A stretch of 64,000 bases of DNA, taken from Paracoccaceae bacterium. GTDB lineage: Bacteria > Pseudomonadota > Alphaproteobacteria > Rhodobacterales > Rhodobacteraceae. The position numbers and the translations under genes are program-made. Where the stretch lies: positions 178,534-242,533 of the forward strand of contig WKFK01000008.1 of the NCBI GenBank assembly GCA_014872815.1, written 5' to 3'. Below, piece after piece: positions 34,921 through 43,511 of the stretch. The notes under the pieces are model-generated. The model made no database searches. It saw nothing but the letters and a program-made list of their open reading frames with translations, and was not told the origin of the DNA. Position 1 is the stretch's first letter. Each line of letters starts with the position of its first letter.

Positions 34921-36378
34921 ATGGCGACAAAAGTCATTAAGAACGGCACCGTTGTGACCGCAGATCTGTCTTATGAGGCGGATGTGCTGATTGAGAACGG
35001 GCAGATCATTGAGATTGGCAAAGGCCTCAAAGGCGACGAGACGCTGGATGCGACCGGCTGTTACGTGATGCCGGGCGGGATTGACCCGCATGTGCACCTC
35101 GAAATGCCGTTTATGGGCACCTATTCCAGCGATGATTTTGAGAGCGGCACGCGGGCCGGGCTGGCGGGTGGCACCACGATGGTGGTGGATTTCTGTCTGC
35201 CGAACCAAGGTGAGAGCCTGCTGGACGCGATCAAGCGATGGGACAACAAATCGACCCGCGCGAACTGTGACTACTCCTTCCACATGGCGGTGACCTGGTG
35301 GGGCGAGCAGGTTTTCAACGACATGAAGACGGTCATTGAGCAGCGCGGGATCAACACGTTTAAGCACTTCCTCGCCTATAAAGGCGCGTTGATGGTGAAT
35401 GACGATGAGCTGTTTGCCTCGTTCAACCGTCTGGCGGAGCTGGGCGGGATTGCCATGGTGCATGCCGAAAACGGTGATGTGGTCGCAGAAATGACCGCGA
35501 AGCTGCTGGCCGAGGGCAACACCGGGCCGGAGGCGCATGCATACTCGCGGCCCAGCCAGGTTGAGGGGGAAGCCACCAACCGTGCGATCATGATTGCCGA
35601 CATGGCGGGTGTGCCGCTTTACGTGGTGCACACCTCTTGTGAAGAGGCGCATGAAGCCATTCGTCGCGCCCGTATGCAGGGCAAACGCGTGTGGGGTGAA
35701 CCGCTGATCCAGCACCTGACGCTGGATGAGAGCGAGTATTTCAACCCGGATTGGGACCATGCTGCGCGACGTGTGATGTCGCCTCCGTTCCGCAACCAGA
35801 AACATCAGGATAGCCTGTGGGCTGGTCTGCAGTCTGGTTCCTTGAGCGTGGTGGCAACCGATCACTGTGCCTTCACCACCGAGCAGAAACGCTTTGGCCT
35901 CAAGGACTTCAGCCAAATTCCTAATGGAACTGGCGGGCTTGAGGATCGGATGCCGATGCTGTGGACCCATGGTGTGAACACCGGGCGGTTGACGATGAAT
36001 GAGTTTGTCGCCGTGACCTCCACCAACATCGCGAAAATCCTGAATTGCTACCCGAAGAAGGGTGCGGTTCTGGTGGGCGCGGATGCGGACCTTGTGGTCT
36101 GGGATCCGGAGAAATCCAAGACGATTTCGGCCAGCAGCCAGCAGTCGGCGATCGACTACAATGTGTTTGAAGGCCATGAGGTCAAAGGCTTGCCACGCTT
36201 TACGCTGACGCGCGGTCAAGTGGCAGTGCATGACGGTGAGATCCGCACGCAGGAAGGCCATGGCAAGTTTGTGGAGCGCGAAGCCAACACCACGGTGAAC
36301 AAGGCGCTGTCCACGTGGAAAGAGCTGACCTCGCCGCAGCCTGTGCGGCGCTCCGGCATTCCGGCGACGGGTGTGTAA
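34921..36378 (+). CDS. hydA: Dihydropyrimidinase (D-hydantoinase)
   Basis: A 485-residue cyclic amidohydrolase. The binuclear zinc site is visible as DPHVHLEMPFMG (HxH), the carbamylated lysine in FKHFLAYKGALM, histidines in YVVHTSCEEAHE and IQHLTLDE, and the catalytic aspartate in VVATDHCAFTTEQK. It hydrolyses dihydrouracil or dihydrothymine to N-carbamoyl-beta-amino acids, the step between PreTA and the carbamoylase encoded upstream. The ATG follows GGGAGCGAAG. The gap to hyuC is 139 bp and contains palindromes, so the genes may be only partly co-expressed. A very small ORF begins 3 bp after its stop. Confidence 0.94.
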   Translation: MATKVIKNGTVVTADLSYEADVLIENGQIIEIGKGLKGDETLDATGCYVMPGGIDPHVHLEMPFMGTYSSDDFESGTRAGLAGGTTMVVDFCLPNQGESLLDAIKRWDNKSTRANCDYSFHMAVTWWGEQVFNDMKTVIEQRGINTFKHFLAYKGALMVNDDELFASFNRLAELGGIAMVHAENGDVVAEMTAKLLAEGNTGPEAHAYSRPSQVEGEATNRAIMIADMAGVPLYVVHTSCEEAHEAIRRARMQGKRVWGEPLIQHLTLDESEYFNPDWDHAARRVMSPPFRNQKHQDSLWAGLQSGSLSVVATDHCAFTTEQKRFGLKDFSQIPNGTGGLEDRMPMLWTHGVNTGRLTMNEFVAVTSTNIAKILNCYPKKGAVLVGADADLVVWDPEKSKTISASSQQSAIDYNVFEGHEVKGLPRFTLTRGQVAVHDGEIRTQEGHGKFVEREANTTVNKALSTWKELTSPQPVRRSGIPATGV

Positions 36379-36381
36379 GCC

Positions 36382-36555
36382 GTGCAGTGTGAGTGCGGGT
36401 GCGGTGGACAGACCAAGGGCGGGGATTTCCTGCCCGGTCACGACCAAAAGCTTCGTGCTGAAATTGAGCGAGTTGCTGGCGGGCTGCTGAAGGTCAAAAG
36501 CTTGGTCGAAGAAGCGCGGCAAGTAAAAATCAAGTGTGAAAGCTCCGATACTTGA
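36382..36555 (+). CDS. Small zinc-ribbon-like protein (57 aa), not in ORF track
   Basis: A 57-codon frame starting at GTG 3 bp after hydA: it begins with the cysteine-rich motif QCECGCGGQTKGGDFLPGHD and continues KLRAEIERVAGGLLKV. Spaced cysteines (C-x-C-x-C) followed by 'FLPGHD.KLR..IE..GG' form a recognisable short bacterial motif found alone or at the ends of HNH/ParB-like or other DNA-associated proteins; the function is unknown. The tight spacing and non-random motif support a real gene missed by length cut-offs. Its role beside a pyrimidine pathway gene is unclear. Confidence 0.7.
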   Translation: MQCECGCGGQTKGGDFLPGHDQKLRAEIERVAGGLLKVKSLVEEARQVKIKCESSDT

Positions 36556-36683
36556 AATGGTATGAAACATATCACCGAGTTGGACCGGCCTGTGGCCGGG
36601 CCGCCCCCGACCGCCCCCCATGGGCGGGGGCTTTCGCCCCCCCCCGCGGACGGGGGCTGAGCGCGGACGGTGAGCGTGGCGCG
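36556..36683. other. GC-rich hairpin region between convergent genes
   Basis: C and G runs form alternative stems (CCGCCC/GGGCGG and GGGGG/CCCCC around CTTTCG). It probably ends transcription from both sides, but without T runs. Confidence 0.45.
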
Positions 36684-37097
36684 TCAGTCTGGCACCAAAT
36701 CCTCAAGCTCGGGCAGGAGGCGCACGCTTTCTTGTTCGTGCGGGTCGGTGCGGGCGATGACGGCAACGGCCTCGACCTCGCCTGTGTTGATCGGCAAGTG
36801 CGGCACGCCGGCGGGGATGTAGACCAGATCGCCTGGATCGGTGGACATAAAATGCTCAAGTTGCTCGCCCCAATACATCACCGCATTGCCTTCCATCACA
36901 TAGATCGCCGTTTCATGGCTTTCGTGCAGATGAGCTTTGGCGCGGCCGCCGGGCGGGATGCGCAGGAGGTGCATGCAGATGCCCTGCGATCCGGTGGTTT
37001 CGCGGGCAATGCCTTGGAAATAACTAAACCCTTGTTTGCCTTCGTACGTCTCGTCAAGGCGCAGCTTTTGGCATTTGGTGGGCATGGAGGCGGACAT
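36684..37097 (-). CDS. Cupin-domain protein
   Basis: 137 residues from ATG 37097 (behind AAGGAGCTCCC); the track adds nine codons. It is a single cupin barrel with motif 1 GGRAKAHLHESHETAIYVMEG (two histidines and a glutamate for a metal) and motif 2 PGDLVYIPAGVPHLPIN. The family includes sugar isomerases, dioxygenases and small-molecule binding proteins, so a specific reaction cannot be given. It is divergent from the ABC importer genes with only 17 bp between starts, which suggests a shared or overlapping promoter and a related job, perhaps handling the imported compound. Confidence 0.82.
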   Translation of the reverse strand: MSASMPTKCQKLRLDETYEGKQGFSYFQGIARETTGSQGICMHLLRIPPGGRAKAHLHESHETAIYVMEGNAVMYWGEQLEHFMSTDPGDLVYIPAGVPHLPINTGEVEAVAVIARTDPHEQESVRLLPELEDLVPD

Positions 37098-37114
37098 GGG
37101 AGCTCCTTCAAGCA

Positions 37115-37933
37115 ATGGGCACAAACAATAAGACTATCAGAGAAGTGGAGAGCGGTGTGTCAAGCGTGATCAGCGCCAAGAACCTGAGCCTGACGTTTCA
37201 GACCAACGATGGGCCGGTGCATGCGCTCAAGGATGTGAACCTTGAGATCAACAAGGGAGACTTTGTTTCCTTCATCGGGCCGTCAGGCTGTGGCAAGACT
37301 ACATTCCTGCGCTGTATGGCCGATTTGGAACAGCCCACGGCGGGGGAGATCACCGTCAATGGCGTCAGCCCGGCGGAGGCGCGCAAGGCCCGCGCCTATG
37401 GCTACGTGTTCCAGCACGCGGGGCTGTACCCGTGGCGCACAATTGGCGGCAATATTCGCCTGCCGTTGGAGATCATGGGCGTTGATAAGGCGGAGCAGGA
37501 CAAATCCGTGAAAGAGGTGCTGGAGCTGGTGCATCTGGAAGGGTTTGAGAAGAAATACCCCTGGCAGCTGTCGGGCGGGATGCAACAGCGGGCCAGTATT
37601 GCCCGAGCGCTGGCGTTTCATGCCGATATTCTGTTGATGGATGAGCCGTTTGGCGCGTTGGATGAGATCGTGCGCGATCACCTCAATGAGCAGCTTTTGG
37701 AGCTCTGGGCGCGGACCAACAAGACCATTGGCTTTGTGACGCACTCTATTCCGGAAGCGGTGTATCTGAGCACAAAGATTGTGGTGATGAGCCCGCGTCC
37801 GGGGCGGATTCATGATGTGATTGAAAGCACATTGCCCAAAGAGCGGCCCCTGGACATTCGCGACAGTCCAGAATTCATCGAGATTTCGCATCGCGTGCGG
37901 GATGGTCTGCGGGCGGGGCATGAAAATGACTGA
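37115..37933 (+). CDS. ABC importer ATP-binding subunit (taurine/nitrate/pyrimidine type)
   Basis: A 272-residue ATPase with Walker A GPSGCGKTT, Q-loop YVFQHAGLYPW, signature LSGGMQQRASIARAL, Walker B ILLMDEPFGALDE and switch histidine FVTHSIPEAVYLS. It belongs to the SsuB/TauB/ThiZ group that works with NMT1/THI5-like binding proteins. GTG at 37157 is an alternative start. It forms an importer with two permeases and a binding protein downstream. A GNAT gene is wedged in after it, overlapping its end. Placement next to pyrimidine catabolism suggests import of a pyrimidine, hydantoin or ureido compound. Confidence 0.9.
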   Translation: MGTNNKTIREVESGVSSVISAKNLSLTFQTNDGPVHALKDVNLEINKGDFVSFIGPSGCGKTTFLRCMADLEQPTAGEITVNGVSPAEARKARAYGYVFQHAGLYPWRTIGGNIRLPLEIMGVDKAEQDKSVKEVLELVHLEGFEKKYPWQLSGGMQQRASIARALAFHADILLMDEPFGALDEIVRDHLNEQLLELWARTNKTIGFVTHSIPEAVYLSTKIVVMSPRPGRIHDVIESTLPKERPLDIRDSPEFIEISHRVRDGLRAGHEND

Positions 37934-38357
37934 GCGGGCCGTGAGACGGGCGGTGGAGGCGGATGTGCCAGCGATGGCGCGGATCGTCTGTGACTGGGAG
38001 GCGGCCACCGAGTGGATGGACTCGCCTTATGGTCCCGAAGAGATTGCCGGGTTTATCCGCGAGGCGATGCCGGAGCGGGAGATTTGGGTCGCTGGGGAGC
38101 CAATTGAAGGCTACCTGTCGTTTGATCCAAGCGTGTCACGAGTGGGCGGGCTGTATTGCCGCACAACCGGCGCTGGCGTGGGTAAGGCGTTGATGGATCG
38201 TGCCAAAGCTGGACGGGACTACGTTTGGCTGACAACGCATGAGCCAAATGAGCGGGCGCAGAAGTTCTACAAACGCGAAGGGTTTGAAGAGGTTAGTCGG
38301 CATGAGGCAGAGCCGCCAAATACGGTGCGCGAAGTGCGGATGGAGTGGCGGGCATGA
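37926..38357 (+). CDS. GNAT-family N-acetyltransferase
   Basis: 143 residues from ATG 37926 (an ATG two codons earlier also fits); the track start inside the ABC gene is not credible. The GNAT fold is seen in VRRAVEADVPAMARIVCDWE, the acetyl-CoA loop region YCRTTGAGVGKALMDRAK and the C-terminal NERAQKFYKREGFEEV. The substrate is unknown. It overlaps the ATPase gene by 8 bp and the permease start by 4 bp (ATGA), so it is fully embedded in the transporter operon and probably modifies the imported compound or a product of it. Confidence 0.88.
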   Translation: MTERAVRRAVEADVPAMARIVCDWEAATEWMDSPYGPEEIAGFIREAMPEREIWVAGEPIEGYLSFDPSVSRVGGLYCRTTGAGVGKALMDRAKAGRDYVWLTTHEPNERAQKFYKREGFEEVSRHEAEPPNTVREVRMEWRA

Positions 38358-39286
38358 GAAACCTTGTTCCAATTCTGACCGTGCTGGCCGCGATCGTGGC
38401 GATCTGGTGGCTGGCGGTTGCGCCAATGAACATTCGCCCGGCGCTGGATATCGCAGAGCGCGGCGGCGCAGTGGTGGTGCCGGAAGGCTCAGTAGAGCGT
38501 CGGGACGTTTCTGTGTGGAAGCTGATGCTGGATAACCGCGAACATGTGGCCGTGGGATATGACCTTAAGCGGCCGCGCTTGCCCACGCCAACGCAGGTAG
38601 GCGAGGAGTTCTGGAAAACCACTGGTGCTATGGTGGCGAAGGGACGGGCCTGGTCCAAACGGTCGTTGATTTATCATGCCTGGGTGACGTTGCAGTCCAC
38701 GCTCTGGGGGTTCTTGCTGGGAACCACGGTGGGCATCGTCGGCGCGGTTGCGATTGTTTACAGTCGCGTGATGGATCGCAGCGTGATGCCCTGGGCGATC
38801 ATCAGTCAGACCGTGCCGATTGTGGCGCTGGCGCCGATGATCATTGTGGTGTCCAACCAAGTTGGCATTGAGGGGCGCGGGGTGCCCAAGGCGATCATCT
38901 CTGCCTACCTCTGTTTCTTCCCGGTTCTGGTGTCGATGGTGAAAGGGCTGCGGTCTCCGACGGAGCAGCAGCTTGATCTGCTAAAGACCTATAGTGCCAG
39001 TGGTTTGCAGAGTTTCCTTAAGCTGCGTTTGCCAGCGAGTGTGCCGTATTTGTTCACCGCACTGAAGATCGGGATCGCGGCGGCCTTGGTGGGCACGATT
39101 GTTGGCGAGTTGCCGACCGGTGCCATCAGCGGGCTGGGCGCACGTATCCTGATTGGGGACCAGTTTGGCACGCCTTTGGCAATTTGGTCAGCCTTGATCT
39201 GTGCCGCCATTCTTGCGGGCATATTGGTCACGGTCATTGATATCATGCAGCGCGTCACCTTGCGCAAAATGGGGTTCGTCTCATGA
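38354..39286 (+). CDS. ABC importer permease 1
   Basis: A 310-residue BPD-type permease with six helices and the ATPase-coupling EAA-like loop (LLKTYSASGLQSFLKLRLPAS). Unusually, ~90 residues containing a charged periplasmic insert (GGAVVVPEGSVERRDVSVWK) lie between TM1 and TM2. ATGA overlaps tie it to the GNAT gene and to permease 2. It pairs with permease 2 to form the channel. Confidence 0.88.
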   Translation: MRNLVPILTVLAAIVAIWWLAVAPMNIRPALDIAERGGAVVVPEGSVERRDVSVWKLMLDNREHVAVGYDLKRPRLPTPTQVGEEFWKTTGAMVAKGRAWSKRSLIYHAWVTLQSTLWGFLLGTTVGIVGAVAIVYSRVMDRSVMPWAIISQTVPIVALAPMIIVVSNQVGIEGRGVPKAIISAYLCFFPVLVSMVKGLRSPTEQQLDLLKTYSASGLQSFLKLRLPASVPYLFTALKIGIAAALVGTIVGELPTGAISGLGARILIGDQFGTPLAIWSALICAAILAGILVTVIDIMQRVTLRKMGFVS

Positions 39287-40134
39287 GTTGGATCATCGGA
39301 ATATTGGTGTTTTGGGCGCTGGCGTGGGCCGCAAATGTGCGGCTGGTGCATTCGGCTTACGCGGACACGACCGCCGTGCGCATTGCAGTCCCTGTGCTGT
39401 TTGGGATCACCATTTTGGTGCTGTGGGAAGGCTTGGTGCGTGGATTTGGCGTGAGCCAAGTTATCCTGCCGCCGCCCAGCCAGGTCCTGGTTGTCTTTGC
39501 ACAGTCGACCGATCTGCTTTGGGTGGACTTTGTGCAGACCGTGCTCAAGGGTGCGCTGCGGGGCTTCTTGATTGGGGCCTGTGCGGCTTTTGTGGTGGCC
39601 TTGCTGATTGACCGCAGTGCGTTTCTTACGCGGGGTTTGCTGCCGATTGGCAATTTTGTCGCCGCTTTGCCGATTGTGGGGGTGGCCCCCATTCTGGTGA
39701 ACTGGTTTGGGTTTGACTGGCAATCCAAGGCCGCGGTGGTTGTGGTCATGGTGTTCTTCCCCATTCTGGTGAACACGGTGCAAGGGTTGCGTGAAACCGA
39801 TGCGATGCAGCGGGATTTGATGCGCACCTATGCGGCCGGATATCTCCAGACCTTGTTGAAATTGCGCATTCCTGCGGCGATGCCGTTCATTTTCAACGGT
39901 CTGAAAATTGCCACCACCTTGGCACTGATCGGGGCGATTGTAGCGGAGTACTTCGGCTCACCAACGCGGGGCATGGGGTTCCGGATTTCCACCGGTGTGG
40001 GCAGCCTGTCCATTGATCTGGTGTGGGCCGAGATTTTTGTCTCAGCGCTCGTGGGCAGCGCCTTTTACGGGGTGGTGGCCTGGATTGAGAAACGGGTGAC
40101 CTTCTGGCACCCATCCCAGAGAAAATCGCGATGA
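39283..40134 (+). CDS. ABC importer permease 2
   Basis: A 283-residue BPD permease with an EAA-like loop (LMRTYAAGYLQTLLKLRIPAA) and the SsuC/TauC-like phrase FNGLKIATTLALIGAIVAEYFG. It forms a heterodimeric channel with permease 1. A 187-bp gap follows before the binding-protein gene, with several weak stem-loops that could raise or separate expression of the binding protein. Confidence 0.89.
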   Translation: MSWIIGILVFWALAWAANVRLVHSAYADTTAVRIAVPVLFGITILVLWEGLVRGFGVSQVILPPPSQVLVVFAQSTDLLWVDFVQTVLKGALRGFLIGACAAFVVALLIDRSAFLTRGLLPIGNFVAALPIVGVAPILVNWFGFDWQSKAAVVVVMVFFPILVNTVQGLRETDAMQRDLMRTYAAGYLQTLLKLRIPAAMPFIFNGLKIATTLALIGAIVAEYFGSPTRGMGFRISTGVGSLSIDLVWAEIFVSALVGSAFYGVVAWIEKRVTFWHPSQRKSR

Positions 40135-40321
40135 GGAGGAGGTAACTTCCTTTTCCATCTCGTCAGAGGATGTGCCATCCTGTGCGCGATTGATGGAAAG
40201 TTAGGCAAAGGCCAATTTGAATGAATTCATAGCGATCCCAAAGGGTTCTGCTTTGTGACAGGCACCACGGAGATGGTGCATCAATAAACAAAAGCCAAAT
40301 ACCAACAAGGAGAAAGCCAAA

Positions 40322-41311
40322 ATGAAAACAATGATGAAAGCTCTGACTGTTGCGGCGCTGGGCGTGTCCGCCAGCATTGCACAGGCTGCGGATGAGGTGA
40401 CGCTTCAACTGAAGTGGGTCACGCAGGCGCAGTTTGCGGGCTACTATGTGGCGCTGGAAAACGGGTTTTACACGGAAGAAGACCTGGACGTGACCATCAA
40501 GCCGGGTGGCCCGGATATTGCGCCGACGCAGGTCTTGGCCGGTGGCGGTGCAGATGTGACGGTTGAGTGGATGCCAGCGGCGCTTGCGGCCCGCGAAAAA
40601 GGCCTGCCGATGGTCAATATTGCGCAGCCGTTCAAGTCCTCCGGCATGATGCTGACCTGCCGTAAGGACGCCGGTGTGACCTCCACCGACGACTTTGCTG
40701 GCAAAACGCTGGGCGTTTGGTTCTTCGGCAACGAATTCCCCTTCCTGAGCTGGATGTCGCAGTTGAAGCTGGGTACCGACGGTGGCGATGCGGGTGTTGA
40801 AGTGCTCAAGCAGGGCTTCAACGTAGATCCGATCCTGAACGGTCAGGCGGCCTGTGTGTCGACCATGACCTACAACGAGTACTGGCAGGTGATTGACGCT
40901 GGCTTGACGCCAGATGATCTCACAACCTTCAAGTACGAAGATCAGGGTGTGGCGACGCTGGAAGACGGTCTCTACGTGCTGGAAGAAAAGCTGGCGGACC
41001 CTGCCTTTGAAGACAAAATGGTGCGCTTTGTGCGCGCGTCCATGAAAGGCTGGAAGTGGGCTGAAGAGAACCCAGAAGAAGCGGCGATGATTGTGCTGGA
41101 GTATGACGAAACCGGTGCACAGACCGAAGAGCATCAGGTGCGCATGATGGGCGAGATTGCCAAGCTCACCGCAGGTTCCAATGGCGCTTTGCTGGAAGCC
41201 GACTATCAGCGTACCGTGGACAGCCTGATGTCTGGTGGATCTGATCCAGTGATCACCAAGATGCCAGAGGGCGCCTGGACACACGCGATCACCGACAAAG
41301 CGCTGAACTAA
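40322..41311 (+). CDS. ABC importer substrate-binding protein, NMT1/THI5-like
   Basis: A 329-residue protein with a signal peptide (MMKALTVAALGVSASIAQA) and the NMT1/THI5-like start VTLQLKWVTQAQFAGYYVALENGFY, as in ThiY-type and related pyrimidine-binding proteins. The core motif GGGADVTVEWMPAALAAREKG is typical. It captures the ligand in the periplasm for the permeases encoded upstream. No TPP riboswitch was recognisable in its leader and the cluster holds no thiamin genes, so a pyrimidine or ureido compound is favoured over a thiamin precursor. A strong terminator follows. Confidence 0.88.
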   Translation: MKTMMKALTVAALGVSASIAQAADEVTLQLKWVTQAQFAGYYVALENGFYTEEDLDVTIKPGGPDIAPTQVLAGGGADVTVEWMPAALAAREKGLPMVNIAQPFKSSGMMLTCRKDAGVTSTDDFAGKTLGVWFFGNEFPFLSWMSQLKLGTDGGDAGVEVLKQGFNVDPILNGQAACVSTMTYNEYWQVIDAGLTPDDLTTFKYEDQGVATLEDGLYVLEEKLADPAFEDKMVRFVRASMKGWKWAEENPEEAAMIVLEYDETGAQTEEHQVRMMGEIAKLTAGSNGALLEADYQRTVDSLMSGGSDPVITKMPEGAWTHAITDKALN

Positions 41312-41330
41312 GTTCGGTTTTGAGTGGCTA

Positions 41331-41359
41331 AAAAGGCCGGGTTTTGCCCGGCCTTTTTT
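41331..41359 (+). terminator. Intrinsic terminator of the ABC importer operon
   Basis: Stem AAAAGGCCGGG / CCCGGCCTTTT with a 5-nt loop and a T run. Confidence 0.92.
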
Positions 41360-41431
41360 CTGTGGCATAGGGTTTCAATTTCACGGTCCTTCACATATAT
41401 AGATTGCGGAATGTGAAGGCGGAGAAGTCTC

Positions 41432-41863
41432 ATGAGCGGCAAAAAACTGACCTGTTTTGACTGTGGCCAAGTGAACCGCGTACCCTATGACAAGCTGGGC
41501 GAGGGGCCGAAGTGCGGCACCTGCGGCGCAGGCTTGATGACTGGTAAGGTGGCAGAGGCTGATCTGGCGACGTTTGAAAAAGCTGTGCGCACGGATGATG
41601 TGCCGCTTGTGGTGGATTTCTGGGCGCCGTGGTGTGGTCCGTGTCGGCAGATGGCACCGCAGTTTCAGGCGGCAGCGCAAGAATTTAAGGGGGCGGTGCG
41701 GCTGGTGAAGCTCAATACGGAGGCTCATCCAAATGCCGGTCGCAAATACCGTATTGCCGGAATCCCGACCATGGCGGCTTACACCAACGGCAAAGAGCGG
41801 GCGCGGCAGTCCGGCGCGATGCCAAAGTCGGCGATTGTGAACTGGGTCAAGGCGTCCGTCTAA
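41432..41863 (+). CDS. trxC: Thioredoxin 2 (zinc-containing)
   Basis: 143 residues. The N-terminal zinc module has two CXXC pairs (LTCFDCGQ and PKCGTCGAGL), followed by a thioredoxin fold with active site WAPWCGPCRQM and the cis-proline region GIPTMAAYTNG. It reduces protein disulfides in the cytoplasm and is often linked to oxidative stress. GGCGGAGAAG precedes the ATG. Its 3' end overlaps the convergent reductase gene by 17 bp. Confidence 0.94.
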   Translation: MSGKKLTCFDCGQVNRVPYDKLGEGPKCGTCGAGLMTGKVAEADLATFEKAVRTDDVPLVVDFWAPWCGPCRQMAPQFQAAAQEFKGAVRLVKLNTEAHPNAGRKYRIAGIPTMAAYTNGKERARQSGAMPKSAIVNWVKASV

Positions 41864-43004
41864 GCCCGTTCAGTAGGTAGCGCGGGAGTTGGGCAAGCAC
41901 GTTGCGGGCTAGTTCCGGATACTCCACCTCACCGGCGAGCAGACGCATGTACATCGTGCGTACCGTGCCTGAGCGACGGAAAGATCCGATCAGGGATTTG
42001 TGCCAGCGTGGCGCAAAAATGATGCGGCGCAAGATGCGGGCGATGCGCAGGTTGCGGTGTATCTCTTTGAGATGGGTTTTATACAGATCCAGAGCGGTGT
42101 GGGGCGCGGCAGCTTTGATGGCTTCGCAGGCAGCCTGTGCCGCGAGCTGGCCGCTCTTCATCGCAAAGGCAATGCCTTCTCCGGTGATCGGATCAACAAG
42201 CCCGGCGGCATCTCCTGCGAGCAAGATATGGGCGCGGCCCGGGGTTGGGCGGAAATCGCCAAAGGGGAGGTGATGGCCTTTGATTTTGGCAACCTCAGAC
42301 GGCAGCCCGAGCGCGCGCATGTAGCGCTGCATCTGTTGCTTCATATCCGGATTGGGGTCCCGCAATCCCCCCACGCCAATGGTGGTGGAGCTGTGTTTGG
42401 GAAAGGACCAGCCATAGCCCCATTTGGCGGCGGCGAAATCAATGCGCAGCGGCTGTTTGTCCGGGTCTTGGATTGATACCGGCGCTTCGATTTCTAGGCC
42501 AAACCCGATGGTTTTGGTGTCAAAAGACTTGCCAAAGAGGTGCTTGGCGACCAGGGAATTCACCCCGTCGGCACCGATGATCACTGCGGCCGTTAAGGTC
42601 GTCCCGTCGCGTAATTTTACCGCTGTATCAGTGAGTTCTGCGATCGCCTGTCCTGTAAAGTCCTCCACCCCGGCATCAAGCGCGTGGGTGTACATGGCGG
42701 CGTCCAGATCCAGCCGCATTGTCAAATGCAGGGGCGGGATGTCCTTGAGCACTGCCAGCTCGCGCCCGTCATGCCAGAACGCCATTTCGTCGCGGGTTAC
42801 GGCGTGGCTCAAGTCGACGTCTTGGCCAAAAATTTCGTGGTAGTAGGTCCGGCTGCGCTCGGTGAAAAGGCCACCGCAGAGTTTTGAACGCGGGAAGGTG
42901 GCTTTGTCGATCAGCGCCACGGAGCAGCCCTGCTTCGCCGCCCAGGTCGCGGCCGCGCTGCCGGCGGGGCCGGCGCCAATTACAATGATGTCAAACTGGG
43001 TCAT
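41847..43004 (-). CDS. Geranylgeranyl-reductase-family FAD oxidoreductase
   Basis: 385 residues from ATG 43004 (behind AAGGACGCGC); the track adds 35 codons. FAD-binding motifs are DIIVIGAGPAGSAAATWAAK, ADGVNSLVAKHLFG and LLAGDAAGLVDPITGEGIAF; after the first comes the family phrase FPRSKLCGG. Relatives reduce isoprenoid side chains (bacteriochlorophyll, archaeal lipids) or act as general flavin monooxygenases. No photosynthesis genes are nearby, so the substrate is open. It diverges from the thioesterase gene with 87 bp between starts. Confidence 0.85.
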   Translation of the reverse strand: MTQFDIIVIGAGPAGSAAATWAAKQGCSVALIDKATFPRSKLCGGLFTERSRTYYHEIFGQDVDLSHAVTRDEMAFWHDGRELAVLKDIPPLHLTMRLDLDAAMYTHALDAGVEDFTGQAIAELTDTAVKLRDGTTLTAAVIIGADGVNSLVAKHLFGKSFDTKTIGFGLEIEAPVSIQDPDKQPLRIDFAAAKWGYGWSFPKHSSTTIGVGGLRDPNPDMKQQMQRYMRALGLPSEVAKIKGHHLPFGDFRPTPGRAHILLAGDAAGLVDPITGEGIAFAMKSGQLAAQAACEAIKAAAPHTALDLYKTHLKEIHRNLRIARILRRIIFAPRWHKSLIGSFRRSGTVRTMYMRLLAGEVEYPELARNVLAQLPRYLLNGLRRTP

Positions 43005-43091
43005 CTGCGCGTCCTTCTGGGGCGGGTTTCTACCAGCTTTTCGCGGCGGCGCCAGAGCGTTAGGGTGAGGAAAGCCAAGAAAGGACGCGCC

Positions 43092-43499
43092 ATGAGTGAC
43101 GAGAAACAACCAGACGGAGAAGCAACCCTGCGGGTGCTGGCGATGCCGTCAGATGTGAACATCAATGGCGACATTTTTGGCGGCTGGGTGTTGAGCCAGA
43201 TGGATATTGCCAGCGGCATCGTCGCCGCCCAACGCGCCAAGGGGCGGGTGACCACGGTGGCGGTGGATGCGATGCAGTTTATTCGGCCGGTGCAGGTGGG
43301 TGACGTGCTCTGTGTCTGGGCCTGGGTAGAGCGCGTGGGGCGCAGTTCGATGGGGGTCAAGATTGAGGCCTGGGCGGTGCGGCACCGGCGGGGTGTTTCC
43401 GAGAAAGTGACCGAGGCGGTGTTCACCTATGTGGCAATTGATGAGGATGGCAAGCCGCGGCCGGTGCCAGCGGAAGACGCGGCCTGGCCGCCGCGCTGA
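43092..43499 (+). CDS. Acyl-CoA thioesterase, YciA-like hotdog
   Basis: 135 residues from ATG 43092 (behind AAAGGACGCG). The cytosolic hotdog signature is MPSDVNINGDIFGGWVLSQM, with the catalytic N/D region and VTVAVDAMQF-like core (TTVAVDAMQFIRPVQVGD). It cleaves acyl-CoA to free acid and CoA; chain-length preference is not visible. A copy of the dispersed 51-bp repeat begins 12 bp after its stop. Confidence 0.92.
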   Translation: MSDEKQPDGEATLRVLAMPSDVNINGDIFGGWVLSQMDIASGIVAAQRAKGRVTTVAVDAMQFIRPVQVGDVLCVWAWVERVGRSSMGVKIEAWAVRHRRGVSEKVTEAVFTYVAIDEDGKPRPVPAEDAAWPPR

Positions 43500-43511
43500 A
43501 CCGAGCCGAAT

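Noticed and set aside
34906-36621. 571-aa minus-strand ORF opposite hydA
   Set aside because: Antisense shadow; hydA has all metal-site motifs in the other frame.
40135-40321. TPP or other riboswitch before the THI5-like binding protein
   Set aside because: Only weak stems; no THI-box (CTGAGA) or other known aptamer core recognised.
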